DNA of 64,000 bases from Brachionus rotundiformis (taxonomy: Eukaryota; Rotifera; Eurotatoria; Ploima; Brachionidae). This document shows positions 47,638-61,100 of this stretch, in pieces. Made by a program: the position numbers and the translations under genes. Within the stretch, counting starts at the first letter, position 1, and every line of letters starts with the position of its first letter. Location: the NCBI GenBank assembly GCA_016802295.1, contig JAESIW010000154.1:1-64000 (forward strand), written 5' to 3'. Below the pieces are notes generated by a model. It worked only from the letters and a program-made list of their open reading frames with translations, ran no database searches and was not told the DNA's origin.

Positions 47638-49369
47638 TTAGGCTTGGTTGTCCAGATCGTTCGGTTGATTGCTTGGATTGAGAGATAGCGAGTCGACTGC
47701 TGAATTTATATTCGTATTAGAAAGGCTGTTTGAATTGACCAAATTGGACGATAGAGGCTGATTTGATGTGGTGGACGCGTTAACTGCCGCCGAAGCGGTA
47801 GCTACATTCGCTAAAGTAGCGGCTGCTGACTGTGACGAAGCTGCTTGAGATTCACTTGAATCTGTCTGGGTATTGTCGGTATTTTGTGACGATTGAATAT
47901 GTGAAGGTATTAGACGGCTATTTAAATTTGGTGAAATGGACAACTCATGTGAAGTCAGATTAAATAATGGTGGTAAATCCTTTCCATTTGGTAGTTTGAT
48001 GTTCGGCTCTCGTAATTCGTCAAAGAATGCATGCGCGCAAGCTTCGAGTGGTGAAATGCGCGACGTCGGTGTGTATTCAAGAAGCTTACTTGTTAAATGA
48101 ATTGCTTCAGGTGGTGTACGAGGACGAAATACTTTGTTCCAAGGATGGGCTCTAATTTGAGGAAATTTAAACTCCTGGTAATTTGGATTCATCTGTCTGA
48201 TTTGTTCTCGTGTAGGTGTTCCTAATACTTTAATTATTTCGACTAACTGATCAACGCCTGAATCTCCAGGGAATATAGGTTGACCAAGAAGCAATTCAGC
48301 CAGAACACATCCTGCTGACCATATGTCTATGTTACATGTGTAGTCGGTGGCGCCGAATATCAATTCTGGAGCACGATAGTAACGTGAACATATGTATGAT
48401 ACATTTAGCTCGCCTTTAATTAATTGTTTAGCACTTAAAACAAAATTTTTAGTTGTATAATTGAGATAAAAATTTAAAAAAAAAAGATAAGTTAACTAAT
48501 TTTCATTATTTATGAAAATTATATTTGAAACAATCAAATAATTTCTAATTTTCCATAAAAATAAAGTATATTTTGCTAAATGAAAAAGATTGATTTAAAG
48601 AAAAATAGATTTTTAAATTAGAAATTTAGGGCCAATAAATAAACATACCTTCCAAAATCACAAAGTTTCAGGACAGCTGTTTCTGGATCAAGTAATAAAT
48701 TCTGAGGCTTGATATCTCGATGACATATGCCCATTGAATGTATGTACGCAAGACTACGAAATAATTGATACATAAATAATTTAATATAGAACATTGGTAT
48801 TGTTTGCTTCGATTTAGCATAATGTCGCGCTACCTTATTTACTGTTTCTGGTATAAATTCGAGTACTAAATGCAAATAAACTTCTTCGCGTCCAAACTAT
48901 AAAAAATAAATAAAAATAAAATATCTAAAAAATATTTTCTTACTCTATCAGAACTGCTTATGAAAAAAAAATAAAGTAATTGAACTATATTTTGATGATC
49001 TAAACGACGCATTATTTGAAGTTCACGATTCTTAAGTAAAGTTGATAAGATATTACATTTATTAAGGTAGTTCAAGTTACTTTATAGCGTCTGTCTTGAA
49101 GGACTTTTTTAATAGCGACTAGTTCATTAGTACCAGATAATTTTGCCTGGTATACAACGCCAAATGAACCATTACCAATTACTTTAGCATCAGTATAGCT
49201 TATTTCTTCTGTTTCATCATCGCCTTTTCCCTTGGTTGCTATCACAGTCGTAATCCGTGGTTGTTCGTTTGACCTATCTAATTAAGATCGGTTTTATAAG
49301 ATAATTCTTACAAATTTATAAAAGTATACTTGGTTGATCTTTTTTGACATTGGTATTGGCATTACTCAT
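47638..49369 (-). CDS. GSK3: Glycogen synthase kinase 3 (Shaggy)
   Basis: Five exons (49369-49330, 49277-49081, 49030-48944, 48896-48649, 48433-47638) give 455 residues. Kinase motifs: GNGSFGVVYQAK, VAIKKVLQDRRYKNRELQ, HRDIKPQNLLLD, LKLCDFGSAKQ, the activation-loop VSYICSRYYRAPE with its regulatory Tyr, and ACAHAFFDELREP. The priming-phosphate pocket residues (Arg in KNRELQ, Arg of HRD, Lys of SAKQ) are kept. GSK3 is the central Ser/Thr kinase of Wnt, insulin and Hedgehog signalling. The N-terminus (MSNANTNVKKDQPNRSNEQP) lacks the RPRTTSF-type inhibitory Ser motif of vertebrate GSK3. The last 110 residues are Ser/Ala/Asn-rich. The tiny 40-bp first exon is supported by phase. Confidence 0.96.
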
Positions 49370-51113
49370 TATTTATTAATAAATAGACTATTAAGACAGT
49401 TTTTAAATTTATTATAGTCACCAACAAAAATAAAAATGATTTTTAAAACGAACACAAAATGGAGGGTGTTTTTTTCTTCTTTATTTCGCTAAAAAAAACA
49501 AAATCTAAACAATAAATACACGCATTTAAAGGATCAAAGTAAACGAGTTTAGAGAATTTATGTCTAGAGTAAGGAGTAAAGTAATTTGTCTGACTTAATG
49601 CGAATCTATTTGAGCAACCTATTAATACTGTGGTATAATAAAGAAACAGAACGAGTTAAATGAATAGAGCCAACACAAAAAGCGTCTAATTATTATTGAT
49701 TATTTTATTTGTGTTTTTAAAATAATAATTAGACCTAAATTAATTATTATAAAATATAATTTCTTTATTTGGTTGTTAGTTCATTTTTTGATTTTCGTTT
49801 TGTTGTTTGTTGCTGATGCTTAATTATAGTTAGCAATAGCTAAAGTAAGTTGCTAAAAGCTAAGTGATGCTTATTATTGACTGACTTATTGCATTTATTA
49901 TTATAATTTATTTGTCGGAATTTTCAAATATTTATAATCCATGAAAATATTCAAATTTAAATGCTATTTTTTTGTCTTATAAAATTATAAAATATTTAAA
50001 TTGTGTTTTAAAAACATAACTTAGATTATTAAATATATTCGGAAAAAAAAGAGACAAATAAAATTATTTTTATTAAGTCAAAACTATTTTAATTCTTATT
50101 AATATTTTATTCAAGTAATTTTTAATAAATAATTTGATTTAAATTCCAATTTAAAAATAATTTAGATAGTAAAAAATTCATTTATCAGAATCATTTACAA
50201 GATTGCTGCTAAAATTTTAAAATTTCCTATATTCGTTGAAAAATTTGTTTCTTCAAAGAAAAAGTCGATCTGATAAAATAATTGCTTCAAAGCATTAAAA
50301 TAGATGTTTTTAATGCTAAATTTAGCACATTTTCGAATATGATTTTTGAATTTTTATATAAAATATAAATAAAAAAGTATTAGTTGTTTTTATAAGAATG
50401 ATTATGTTTATTAAGATTTAATATTTTTTATTTTGCTCGTCTCTTCACTTATTAGAAAATAGAATGGTTAGAAACTTTTAATAAGCTTATTATCTGAAGA
50501 AATTATTAGAACCATGTGTCTTGAACTAGAAAAAATTTTCATAAAAATAATAAATTAGATGAGTTTTTCTTATCTAAAAAATTTTAATAATCTATCTACT
50601 AGATAGAATAAGAACTGAATTTTTATTAAATTTAACTACAAACTCAATCGTAAATCAGAATTTATAAAAAATTTTAATTAAAATTAAGAAATCGAAAATT
50701 TTTTTAAAAATATAAAAAATATATATTTGTTTTTTATATTTTTAAAAGTTACTTTGGAAATTTTTTGCAGATTGAGTATCATAGATACCTAACCTTTCAA
50801 CAAGATCTACACAGAAAATTCAAAACTAATACCAACTTAACTTAAATCTTGCCTCGAATTTAATTCGAATATTTCGAATTTTTTCAAGAAACCGTTGAAA
50901 AGCTTAATTAGAGGCAACTATAATATCAGTTAAGTATTTTTAAAATTGTTAAATCAAACAATAATTCGAAATAATACAAAGTTTCAATATTATGAATTAC
51001 ACTAAGACGCTTTTGACATCAGTTAAATAAATTATTTATCAATTAAAGTTAATATTTTTCAAAGATTTTTATTGAGTTATAAATTATTATTTATTATCAA
51101 GTTGTTAACAGAA
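49370..51113. promoter_or_regulatory. Upstream region of GSK3
   Basis: 1.7 kb of AT-rich DNA. The first 350 bp are less AT-rich and may hold 5' UTR and promoter. A 14-bp perfect inverted repeat lies at 49684-49697 and 49721-49734. No gene is recognised. Confidence 0.4.
49684..49734. repeat. 14-bp perfect inverted repeat upstream of GSK3
   Basis: GTCTAATTATTATT and its exact reverse complement flank a 23-base spacer. It is AT-rich, so chance is possible, but the GTCTA/TAGAC ends make it more notable than plain A+T palindromes. Confidence 0.5.
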
Positions 51114-51415
51114 TCATTTTTTAAGTGGAATATTGGACATTGATATACAATCAGCATACTCTTTAATAGAGTGTAAAAGTAAATCATATTCTTTTGGAGT
51201 TTCATTTCGCATAAATTTTATTAATTGAAGCCATTCCCAACCTAAAATATAAATTGAGACTCAAATATTGATATAAAATACCTACCGATTCCAGCGGCTA
51301 ATGTTTTGTACCTAATTGCTGGTGATTCGCCACATTCTGGATGATTGTGACTTAGAACTAAGACGCTAGTAAAAACAAATAGAACGATAATTGAAAAACC
51401 TGATAAAATTTTCAT
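51114..51415 (-). CDS. Small secreted protein, unrecognised
   Basis: Two exons (51415-51286 and 51241-51114) separated by a 44-bp intron join in phase to 85 residues. The N-terminus MKILSGFSIIVLFVFTSVLV is a clear signal peptide, followed by SHNHPECGESPAI. The mature part is about 60 residues, with two cysteines (HPEC and EYADC) that could form one disulfide. The donor GTAGGT and acceptor TTTTAG are good, and the frame is open only after splicing. I do not recognise a family. It lies 362 bp downstream of the first guanylate cyclase and upstream of GSK3 on the same strand. A peptide ligand or small extracellular protein is possible but not shown. Confidence 0.65.
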
Positions 51416-51777
51416 TTTGCGATCAAATTATTGTTCTATTTCAAAAAAATTGTCAGCTTAATTCATTTTTTGCTCCTTTTAAATTCTATCAAAATCAATT
51501 AAAATCATATCCGCCGTTAAAAAAAAACAGCTAATTTTATCAAAAACACATTTCAAAATTTTAGTGAATAATTTTATAATTTTTCCATTGTTATATTAAA
51601 AATAGAAAAGCAGTTCTAACTATAAATAAAATCTCGAAATCTTAAAAAATACATTTATTTTCCAATTTTAAAAATAAAAACTAATTGAAAAAAAAGGACA
51701 AGCAAATATTTTATTCAATGTTTATGACAAAAAAGATTAAAAGACATTATAGTTAAATTAAATCAAGGCTACAAAAA

Positions 51778-54700
51778 TTAGACAATACTATCAATATCAG
51801 GCAAAGGTGATATTTTATTGTTAGAAGTGTTTGAATGTTCTCGTTTCAGATCGATAGAATTCTTCTTTTGTGTATTTGAAGCAGATAAATGATTTGTTTC
51901 ACTAAAACCTGAATCGTTTTTGTTGAATTTTATTGACTTACCTGCAAAAATGCGACTTCTCGATACTTCTCCTGCATCTTTATCTTGTGATAAATGCTTT
52001 ACCAGAATATTTTTTAAATTATTTTTGTTTTGGTTTGTGGGAACTACATTTAAATTATCTTTTTCCTTTTTCAGAAATTTAAGTTCATCTTTATCTACAT
52101 GGGATTCTTTTTGAACTGGCTTAGGCTGAACAGAATTTAATATTTGCTCATTAGGTTTTTCATCTTGGTCGACTTGATGGTTTTGGCGCTCAGCAACAAT
52201 TTTTTTAATTTGTTCAATTAATTGGTCATCAACGCCGTGATTTTTTTCTGAAATAAAAGGTTCAGGTAGTTCTTTATCGAAATCATCTTTTCCTGTTAAC
52301 CAAAATGTTTTATGCATTCCTTTTCCTTTTAGTTCTGTTACTCCTCGGAATTCGAGATGATAACCGCCTATTTCGTTCAGAATATTAGCACAACTTTCAC
52401 TTACATGTATTCTATATGCTTGTGAAGTGGATTCCATACGACTGGCGGTGTTGACCGTATCGCCGAAAAGACAATACCGAGGCATTTTGAGACCAACAAC
52501 TCCTGTGACACATGCGCCTGAGTGCAGGCCAATACGAAGTCTCAAAGGAATTCCTGGCAAATGACGAATTTCAAACTTTCCACAATTGTGCAAAAGATTC
52601 AATGCCATTGTGGCAATTTCTCCAGCATGTTTGTTTCCATTTCGCAAGGGTAGGCCTGATACGACCATGTAAGCATCGCCTATAGTTTCCACTTTGTACA
52701 CATCAAAAGCACTTATTGTCTCATCGAACATGGTATATAAATCATTCAGTAAAGTGACTACTTCAATCGGAGAACTAAACGCCGAAATTGTTGTAAAACC
52801 AACTATATCGCTGAAATATATAGTAACCATATCAAATTGTTCAGGTGGGACCGATTCTCCTGACATTAAGCTTTCAGCAACAGTTCTAAAAAAAAATTAC
52901 CTAAGTGTGATATTTGTGATTTTTTTTGAATTTACTTTGGTAACATTTCACTTAAAAGTTTTTCAAATTTCTTTTTTTCTTCTTCTAACTTCTCAGTTTT
53001 TTCACGAACCAAATCTTCCAAATTATTTGTATACTGTTCTATCATTTTAAACATTAAATCCACAATATTCACTTTCCTTATTAAATTAAAAAAAAATTAT
53101 TAGTTTTGAAATTAAAAAAAATTTACTTCTCTCCATTAAGAGATTTGAACATTGACGCCAACTGATCGAAACTTGGCCTTAACTCAGGTTGTTCACTCCA
53201 GCAATCTCTCATAATGTTTACATACTCTGGCGGAGCAGCTGTTTTTGAAACACTTGGTCTAAGGAGAGGTGGAGGTTTTCTTATTTTACTGATAATTTCC
53301 TCTTCACTTAGTCCCATCATACAAAAAGGAGTTCCACGTACAATTACTTCTTGCATTATTATTCCAAAACTATAAATATCTCCTGTTTGAGATCCAATCG
53401 AAATAACAACTTGGTCACGTATAGTCGTTTGTCTTAAATGTTCAGGTGCAGTCCAAAGCAAATCTGAAAGATTTAAAGTCCTACTGAAATTTTGATTAGT
53501 ATAAATATTAGGCAAGCCAAAGTCTGTTAATTTCAAAACCCATCGACTATCGACAACACAATTTCTTGATTTGAGATTACCATGATATTTAATAGATGAG
53601 TGATGAATATAGCGCATACCTCTACATAAATCATTTAACATAGACCATTTAAAATTCCAGTCTAACTTGATGTCTTTTTTCAAAATAATATCTTGTAAAC
53701 TTCCACGATTTGCGTAGTCGTATATCAAAGCTGGTGTTTTAACGTCCATAAAGCAACCAAGAAATGAATTTAAGTTTTCGTGTCGAAGATCCCGGAGCTT
53801 AAAATAAAGTATTAAAATAATATTTTTTTTACTTTCAATCTTTCTACCATTCGTAAGTCTTTCATTGTACTGTTTTTTATTTGAAAATTAGGAATTTTTA
53901 GAAACTTTGCGATTACTATATCCCCTTTGTATTTAGCAATTTTTACTGTTTTTTGATGAGCTAACTTTTCTTCATCACTTTTCAATGATACATTTGATTT
54001 GGCTGTATCTATTGTTACTTTTGATGTAGCAGTGCCCACGAAATCCAAATCCTCAGGCAAAAGAAGAATTTTATTTGGACCTTTAGATAATTCTTTTCGC
54101 ATTAAGCGACTTCTTGCAATATAAGCCACTATACATACGATTATTACAAAAATTACCATACCCACTACACCGAATAAAACGTCCTTAAATATTCCGTCAT
54201 CTTAAAGAAAAATTAATTGATAATTTGAAAAAAATATATTTTCTATGTACTTGGAGCTAAATCTGCTTGGTCCGAATTTCCTTGATATTGAAATGTTAAA
54301 TTACGGGGCATATAAATTTCTATGGCAGAACTATCAAAGTCAATGATTGAATTTTTTATATAAAATTTAGCAACATCCGAATAAAGGCTACTAGTTGGAT
54401 TGATAGCAAACATTTTAAAGTAAACATCTCTATAGCAATATTGGAAAATCTCTGAATCATATATTTCTTCTTGTAAGCATTTTATCTTAACTCGATGATT
54501 CAACTTGTCAAAAAAAATTTCTTCTGAACCATTATAATTTTTGATAAAATTTACATCCTCATTTTCGTCTAAGTAATAAGGAAAAAGTGTATCCTGTGTT
54601 TGATTCGGTTTTAGCATACTAAGTAACAATTCAGAATAATTTGCATAGTTAAGATTTTTTTCATTTAAATCTATTGGTATTAGTTTGTAAAAATATAAGT

Positions 54701-56318
54701 AAGCGCTTTTTTTATTTGGATCCTGAATAGGTGAATTAATATTTAAAATAGGCACACAATTTGGTGAAGTATAAACGACTACAGTATTTATTTTGAATTC
54801 TTTTACTACTTGCCAATATAATTCCATGAATGAATCTTCTTCGCCGCAACAAACAACCAGAAAAAGAACTTAAATTACAAATATTAAATTTATTTAAAAA
54901 TCATAAGTAATATTCAATAATATTTTGATCATAACATATTTATTTAGTATCAAATATTAATTTTAGAATCTAATGAATGGATATGCATTATACAATAATT
55001 AATAAAATTTTCTAAATAAATCAAGTTATAACAAAGACATGCTCATAAACACCAAGTTATATACCTTGATTACAATTGACGGTACACAAATTGAATTCAC
55101 ATGGAATTCACATACTTAGGAAGTAATTACAAAAGTGGAGACATAGAGATATTAAAAGTAAATTAAGTAAAGCAACAGATATAGTTGCCAGCCTCTGGTA
55201 AAGATTAAAGGCGGCATCAAGAATAAAGAAGAGATTAAATCGTTCAAAAACTTAATAAAAGTAACTCTTATGTAATGAGATGTTCGAGTTTGGTAGAAGA
55301 AATTTCAATACCTTTCACACTGGATGCTTTGAGTTATCTTTAAGATCTTTACTTAGAATGACGAAAAGAAGCATTCATATCAAACAAATGGACAACTCAA
55401 GGCGATACCAAGACACAAACAGTAGCACTAGCTTGGAGGTCAAAAGTTTTTTTGTTTGGAATTTTTTTGTTCGATTACAGAAAAGTCCACCGAACTGTGA
55501 ATGACATCAGAAAAGAAAAGAATAAGATAAAGGGTCGAGTAGAAATCTGAAAGATCATATGGTTTACAAGAAGCAAATAAAAAAATATGAAAAATTTTAA
55601 CTAAATAACAAAAAATATTACTTTTAACATTCTCTTTCAAAAGCGATGGAATTTTCGAGTCTGTAATTGGCAAAGAGAACTCGAGGCTAAATTTAGAGTC
55701 AATACTGAATTTGTAAATTAAATATCCTGTCAAAGTTTTAAAAAAATCACTCTTTGTTGAGTTAGAGTAAATAAAAGCATAATTAAATATAGAGAATCTA
55801 TTCATTAAGCCGGTTAAAACTATTTGTATCTGTCGGATAGAAGGTGATAGATTGACAATGCGAACTAAATTCGAATAGGACACATTTTGCTGTATGTCGG
55901 TCATCTTGACATATTCATCACAATCAAGTATAGAATGAGTAACAATTAGTTTCTGATTAATGAAAGGATTGCAAATAAGTTCTAATAAATTTTTACAAGA
56001 AAGATATTTTCGTCTTGATTCTAAAGCATTAATGGTATAATTATTATTGTTAACTAATAATTGAGTAAAAGTTTTTCCACAAAATGATGTTGAATTTAAA
56101 TCGAAGCGTTGAAAACTTGAATCATTCAATGCTAAATGATTGTACTGACTGCTGAAATTGATAAAAGACTGGAAAACTGATAACATGTTATCACTGAAAA
56201 TTGCCAATGAATCTTGTTGATAATTAAATTGTCCATTCACTGAAAATTTCCACGTCAAATAAACACTCAAGTAGTAGAATTTAATTATTAGAGATAGTTT
56301 ACATTTTTTAACCGGCAT
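51778..56318 (-). CDS. Receptor-type guanylate cyclase A
   Basis: Six exons (56318-55622, 54868-54251, 54200-53833, 53797-53127, 53076-52936, 52885-51778) give 1200 residues. Order: signal peptide; extracellular ligand-binding region (about 25-440) with CCGEEDSFMELYW; membrane helix (GMVIFVIIVCIVAYIA); kinase-homology domain with HGNLKS in place of HRD, so a pseudokinase, plus DFGL and WTAPEHL; dimerisation coiled coil (141-bp exon); cyclase domain with YFSDIVGFTTIS, YKVETIGDAYMV, RYCLFGDTVNTASRMES; and a charged tail of about 150 residues. Metal aspartates, guanine-selecting Glu and Cys and the catalytic Arg are present. It makes cGMP, usually upon ligand or sensory input. The first in-frame ATG is at 56318. 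The 753-bp intron 1 holds an antisense LINE relic. Confidence 0.93.
52265..52846. repeat. 582-bp cyclase-domain block, copy 1 (identical to 58465-59046)
   Basis: I compared the two copies line by line at a constant offset of 6200 bases and found no difference. The block covers most of the cyclase catalytic domain and lies inside one exon of each gene. Sequence on both sides diverges at once. Confidence 0.95.
55080..55440 (+). mobile_element. Decayed LINE remnant in intron 1 of guanylate cyclase A
   Basis: Plus-strand frames contain scattered LINE reverse-transcriptase C-terminal motifs in the usual order. A TYLGS block is near 55109, followed by a KLSKA...SLW helix and a LDAFEL...SLRSLLRM block near 55320, about 70 codons later. 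This is the spacing seen in RTE/Jockey-like elements before the RT end. Stops and frameshifts break it. It is antisense to the host gene. Confidence 0.5.
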
Positions 56319-58145
56319 TTCAGTATTTAAAAATGATTCTAAATCTAAAAATTTCAAATTTGCTCATTATCTTTTGATTAGTTTCTTAAGATTTCATTTT
56401 TTTCTAAAATTAACTTCCGTATTCCTTCAAATTTTATTAATTAGATAATTTTATAATACATTTTCGAATTATACAATAAATGAAATATGATTATTCATAA
56501 CTACAGTTAAATTTAATTTTCTCTAATGGTAAATAATAATGTTACCACGCTATATCTAAAATAGTATCAAAAAGAAGAAAAATATCATTCTTTGTAATTA
56601 AGTCAATTTTTTCTCTGAAACGATTTGTAAAATTACACAAATTTAAATCTTGATAAACATTTTAAAGTTAATTTTATATTTTTTTCTGATAAAAAATCTC
56701 AAAAAAATGGATAACAGTTCAAATATTAGATCTTTTAAAAATCAAAAAAATTATAAGACATATTTTGGTTAAAAAAAGATTATAAGTTGATTTGAGTTAC
56801 TTAAAAAAATTAATTCACAAAACAATTAAATGAAATATAAAAAAACATTCTAATAAATTTATACATATATTCATTCCTAAAAATAAAATCAGTCATTAGG
56901 AACTTTTAACCAATTTCGATATTTTATTATGTTTTTTTTTTGTATTTTGTAAAGACAGCTAAAACCATTTATGTTCAAATTAGGTTTTCAAATTAAAATT
57001 TGAACTATTAATTGGGAAAAAATTAAAAACTCAATCGTGAAAATTGAAATAAGCTTATCTTTATCAAAATCTGATATCAAAAAAAAATTCGATTACAAAA
57101 ATATGACTGAATATCATGTTTATTTAACATTAAACTCTTTTTATTATACTTGAAGTGAAAATTGAAATTTTTTTTTGAAATTAAAGTTCAAAAAATCCTT
57201 ATAATCTATAATTAATAAATTTTTAGTAAATATTTTTTTTTAACTCAATTAAATACTCTATTTGCTTATTTAGAGCTATTTTAGCAAAAATTTGACTGTA
57301 AATGAAGGAATTTTTCAAAATTTGATTTTAAAAAGACAAGAAAAGCTTAAAATTTAAATAAGTAACTTAAAGATTCCGTTTGCTAATACATCATTAATTA
57401 CTATACTACATATTTGTCAAATAGGTTTATATAAGATTAATACTGAAATTTTCTGATATTTTCGAGCATACTTTATCAGCTTTGTGAATTATTGATTTTG
57501 TATTATTTAATCTCTTGGTTTAAAAATAATCGCGACGCATTTTTATTCTTGGTATTCTGGTGATAATTCTCATAGTAACAAGAGGTATGAGCAGGAGGCC
57601 CGGGTAAATAAATAAAGAGCTAGCTTACAATGAACAGGCAACTAATTAGTTATGTTGCTATTCTAATTTAGCCTTTAATTATATAATAAAATTTAATTTG
57701 ATATTTTTATCAATGACAGATACATTTTGTGTACAAAAAACGCATTCGATATGAAAAAATCAATAATCTTTATCTCTTAATTATAACAGACGATACTAAA
57801 ACACTTGACAACCAAAATGGAGTCACTAATTTTGCTTAATTATATGATTGATCAATGAAGTATTTCAAGGTAGTGATACAATTGGCAAAAAAATTTTTGC
57901 TAATTAAAACAATTTTTTTAAATTAACTAATTTATTTGATGCACAACAGCTAATCATAAATTTATGTCATCTACATTCTTTTATTTGATTTGTCTATTTT
58001 TAAATCTTTAATTTTAAATAAAAATTGGTTACAATTTATTTATTACGAAACATTAATTTAAAATTTTTTAAATTTAATTAAATACAAAAATAAACTTATT
58101 TTTAATCGAATTACAAATAATTTTACTTAATTTTTTATTGAAAAC
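56319..58145. other. Spacer between the two guanylate cyclase genes
   Basis: 1.8 kb of AT-rich DNA. A less AT-rich patch at about 57525-57660 holds no recognisable gene. The promoter of cyclase A should lie near 56319-56700. Confidence 0.45.
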
Positions 58146-61100
58146 TTATTTTCGGTTTTCATATATATGCACGATTTGATCATTATTTTTAAAAAATCCC
58201 AAATTCTCGTCAAGACAACTTTCTTTATTATTTCTAATTGCTTGAATGATATTCGGGCTATTCATATCATCTGAATTTTCGTATTCAAATAAACTATATT
58301 TTATTCTTTCTTCTAAACTCGACTTTTTCAATCTTTCGCATTGCATTATTTTCAATTTTTCTTGTAAACTGTTCTCTAAGCTTTTTTTAAAATATTTGAA
58401 AATACAAACTTGAAAAAAAATTGGAAAATAATACCAATGATCTTTTTCGTTTTCAACCAATTTTGGTAGTTCTTTATCGAAATCATCTTTTCCTGTTAAC
58501 CAAAATGTTTTATGCATTCCTTTTCCTTTTAGTTCTGTTACTCCTCGGAATTCGAGATGATAACCGCCTATTTCGTTCAGAATATTAGCACAACTTTCAC
58601 TTACATGTATTCTATATGCTTGTGAAGTGGATTCCATACGACTGGCGGTGTTGACCGTATCGCCGAAAAGACAATACCGAGGCATTTTGAGACCAACAAC
58701 TCCTGTGACACATGCGCCTGAGTGCAGGCCAATACGAAGTCTCAAAGGAATTCCTGGCAAATGACGAATTTCAAACTTTCCACAATTGTGCAAAAGATTC
58801 AATGCCATTGTGGCAATTTCTCCAGCATGTTTGTTTCCATTTCGCAAGGGTAGGCCTGATACGACCATGTAAGCATCGCCTATAGTTTCCACTTTGTACA
58901 CATCAAAAGCACTTATTGTCTCATCGAACATGGTATATAAATCATTCAGTAAAGTGACTACTTCAATCGGAGAACTAAACGCCGAAATTGTTGTAAAACC
59001 AACTATATCGCTGAAATATATAGTAACCATATCAAATTGTTCAGGTAAAACTGGCTGTCCTGATATCAATTTTTCAACGATAGGACTTAAATTTTATTGT
59101 TTATTAAAGTTATATTTTTTTTTAATTAAAGAATACTTTGGAAATATCTCTTTTAATATTTTAATTACTTTACGTTTCTCTTTTTTTAGCTTATGAGTTT
59201 GTATTTTAACAAGATTCTCTAAATTTTCCGTATTTTTCTCTATTATTTTAAACATACAATCTACTATATTTTCTTCTCTTTAATTTTAAAATAGATTACT
59301 CAATATAAAATTAGATTTATTTACTTATTGCTATTTAACGACTTCAGCAAAAAGTGAACCTTTCTTATATCTGGTCTCATATTTGGTTTTTCATTCCAAC
59401 AATCTTTCATTATTTCAACATATCCAATTGGAATTGATTTTTTACTTACAATGGGTCTAAATACTGCTCCTGCTTGTGATTTGACCCGTTCAATTATCTC
59501 ATCGTGGGACAACTTCATCATACAATATGGACTTCCCTCTACTAATATTTCTTGCATTATAATTCCAAAACCGAAAATATCTCCTGATTTAGATCCAAAA
59601 TCTGGTTTTCTTAAACATTCTGGAGCAGTCCATAGCAAATCACTCGGTTTTAATTTCCGAATAGTATTTTGATTTGTATATATTCTTTCAAGTCCAAAAT
59701 CAGTGAGTTTCAAGGTCCATCGAGAGTCAATCATACAATTACTAGATTTCAAATTTCCATGATATTTTACTGATGATTGATGTAAAAATCTAATTCCCTT
59801 AAATAATTTAAACAAAAAATTAAAGATACAGTATCATTGTGCAAATTATTTAAATTTTTTATTTTATTTTGTTTCTTAAATTTTTAAGCCACTTACTCGG
59901 CACAAGTCATTCAACATAAACCATTTAAAATTGCTGTCAAATTTTATTTGACGTTTCATTATTATATCCTTTTTACATTTATTTTGATTTTTAAAAAAGT
60001 TTAATTAAAATCAACTTGATTTAATTACTTGAAGACTTCCTCGGGAAGCGTATTCAAAAATAACTGAATTTGAATTTAATGTCATGAAAATACCATAGAA
60101 AGGATTCAAATTTTCATGTTTCAAGTCTCGTAGCTAAAAAACAATGAGAATTTTTAAAATACTTATAAAATTGATATATAGATTTGATGGTTAAAAAAAA
60201 AGATTATTTACAGTTTTTAAATGATTTAAAGTTGAATTTTTCAATTGAAAATTTTCAATATTTAAATTTTTCAATGTTACCAACTTTTCCTGAAAAAGAA
60301 ATATCACATCAAGGTTTTGTATAAAAAAAATAATTAGCAATATTTACTCTGTATTTTCCAGCTTTTATTGGACCAATCTTAAATAAAAATTCATTTTCCT
60401 TCTTAAACATTCCAATATTGAGAAAATCATCAGTTGAAAACAAAAGCTTATTTGATCCTAACGATAACTCCCTTCGGATAATGTAACTTCGAATAATTTG
60501 AAATATAAAACTCAAAAAAAGAGTTAAAATAAATATTCCAGGAATATAAACAATATCTTCGATCTTAAAATAAGATTTTATTTGATAACTTTCTGTATCA
60601 AAATTAGAATATAATTTGTTGTCAAAAAGATCTACATTCGTTGAATTAATCAAATAAATAAGTTTAAATTCTATTTTTTTGGTACAATAACTAAATTTTA
60701 TTCCATCTGATATCGATTCTGTTCGATTACAATCTAGAATTAATGTCCGATTTTTACTCAATAATATTTTATTTGAATAATTATAATATTTTGCTACATT
60801 TTCAGCTTCTAGATCTTGTAAATTGTTAGAGATCTAAAAACGTTTTTCTAAATGTTTTTTAGAACAGATAAAAAAAAAGTTATTACTTGAAATTTGTTAT
60901 TTTTGGTTTCTAAATTGTTATTATTTTTCTGTATATAATCTGAGTCCAAAAGTATAAATACATTGCTTGAATTAGCTCTTTCTAAACCAGATACTAACCT
61001 CATACATTCAATTGAATCAAAAACTAAAACCAATTTTATATTAAATATATTTAACTTTTTAAGAAACTGATTGTTTGTATTAATGTCTTCGCTACATTCA

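Noticed and set aside
55280..55504. 74-codon plus-strand frame as an independent gene
   Set aside because: It is part of the decayed LINE remnant in a cyclase intron.
56318..56357. Upstream non-ATG extension of cyclase A (and 61601-61672 for B)
   Set aside because: The frames extend to TTG codons only; the first ATGs give proper signal peptides.
52265..59046. Reading the identical block as a whole-gene recent duplication
   Set aside because: Flanking exons, introns and tails are strongly diverged; only the 582-bp block is identical.
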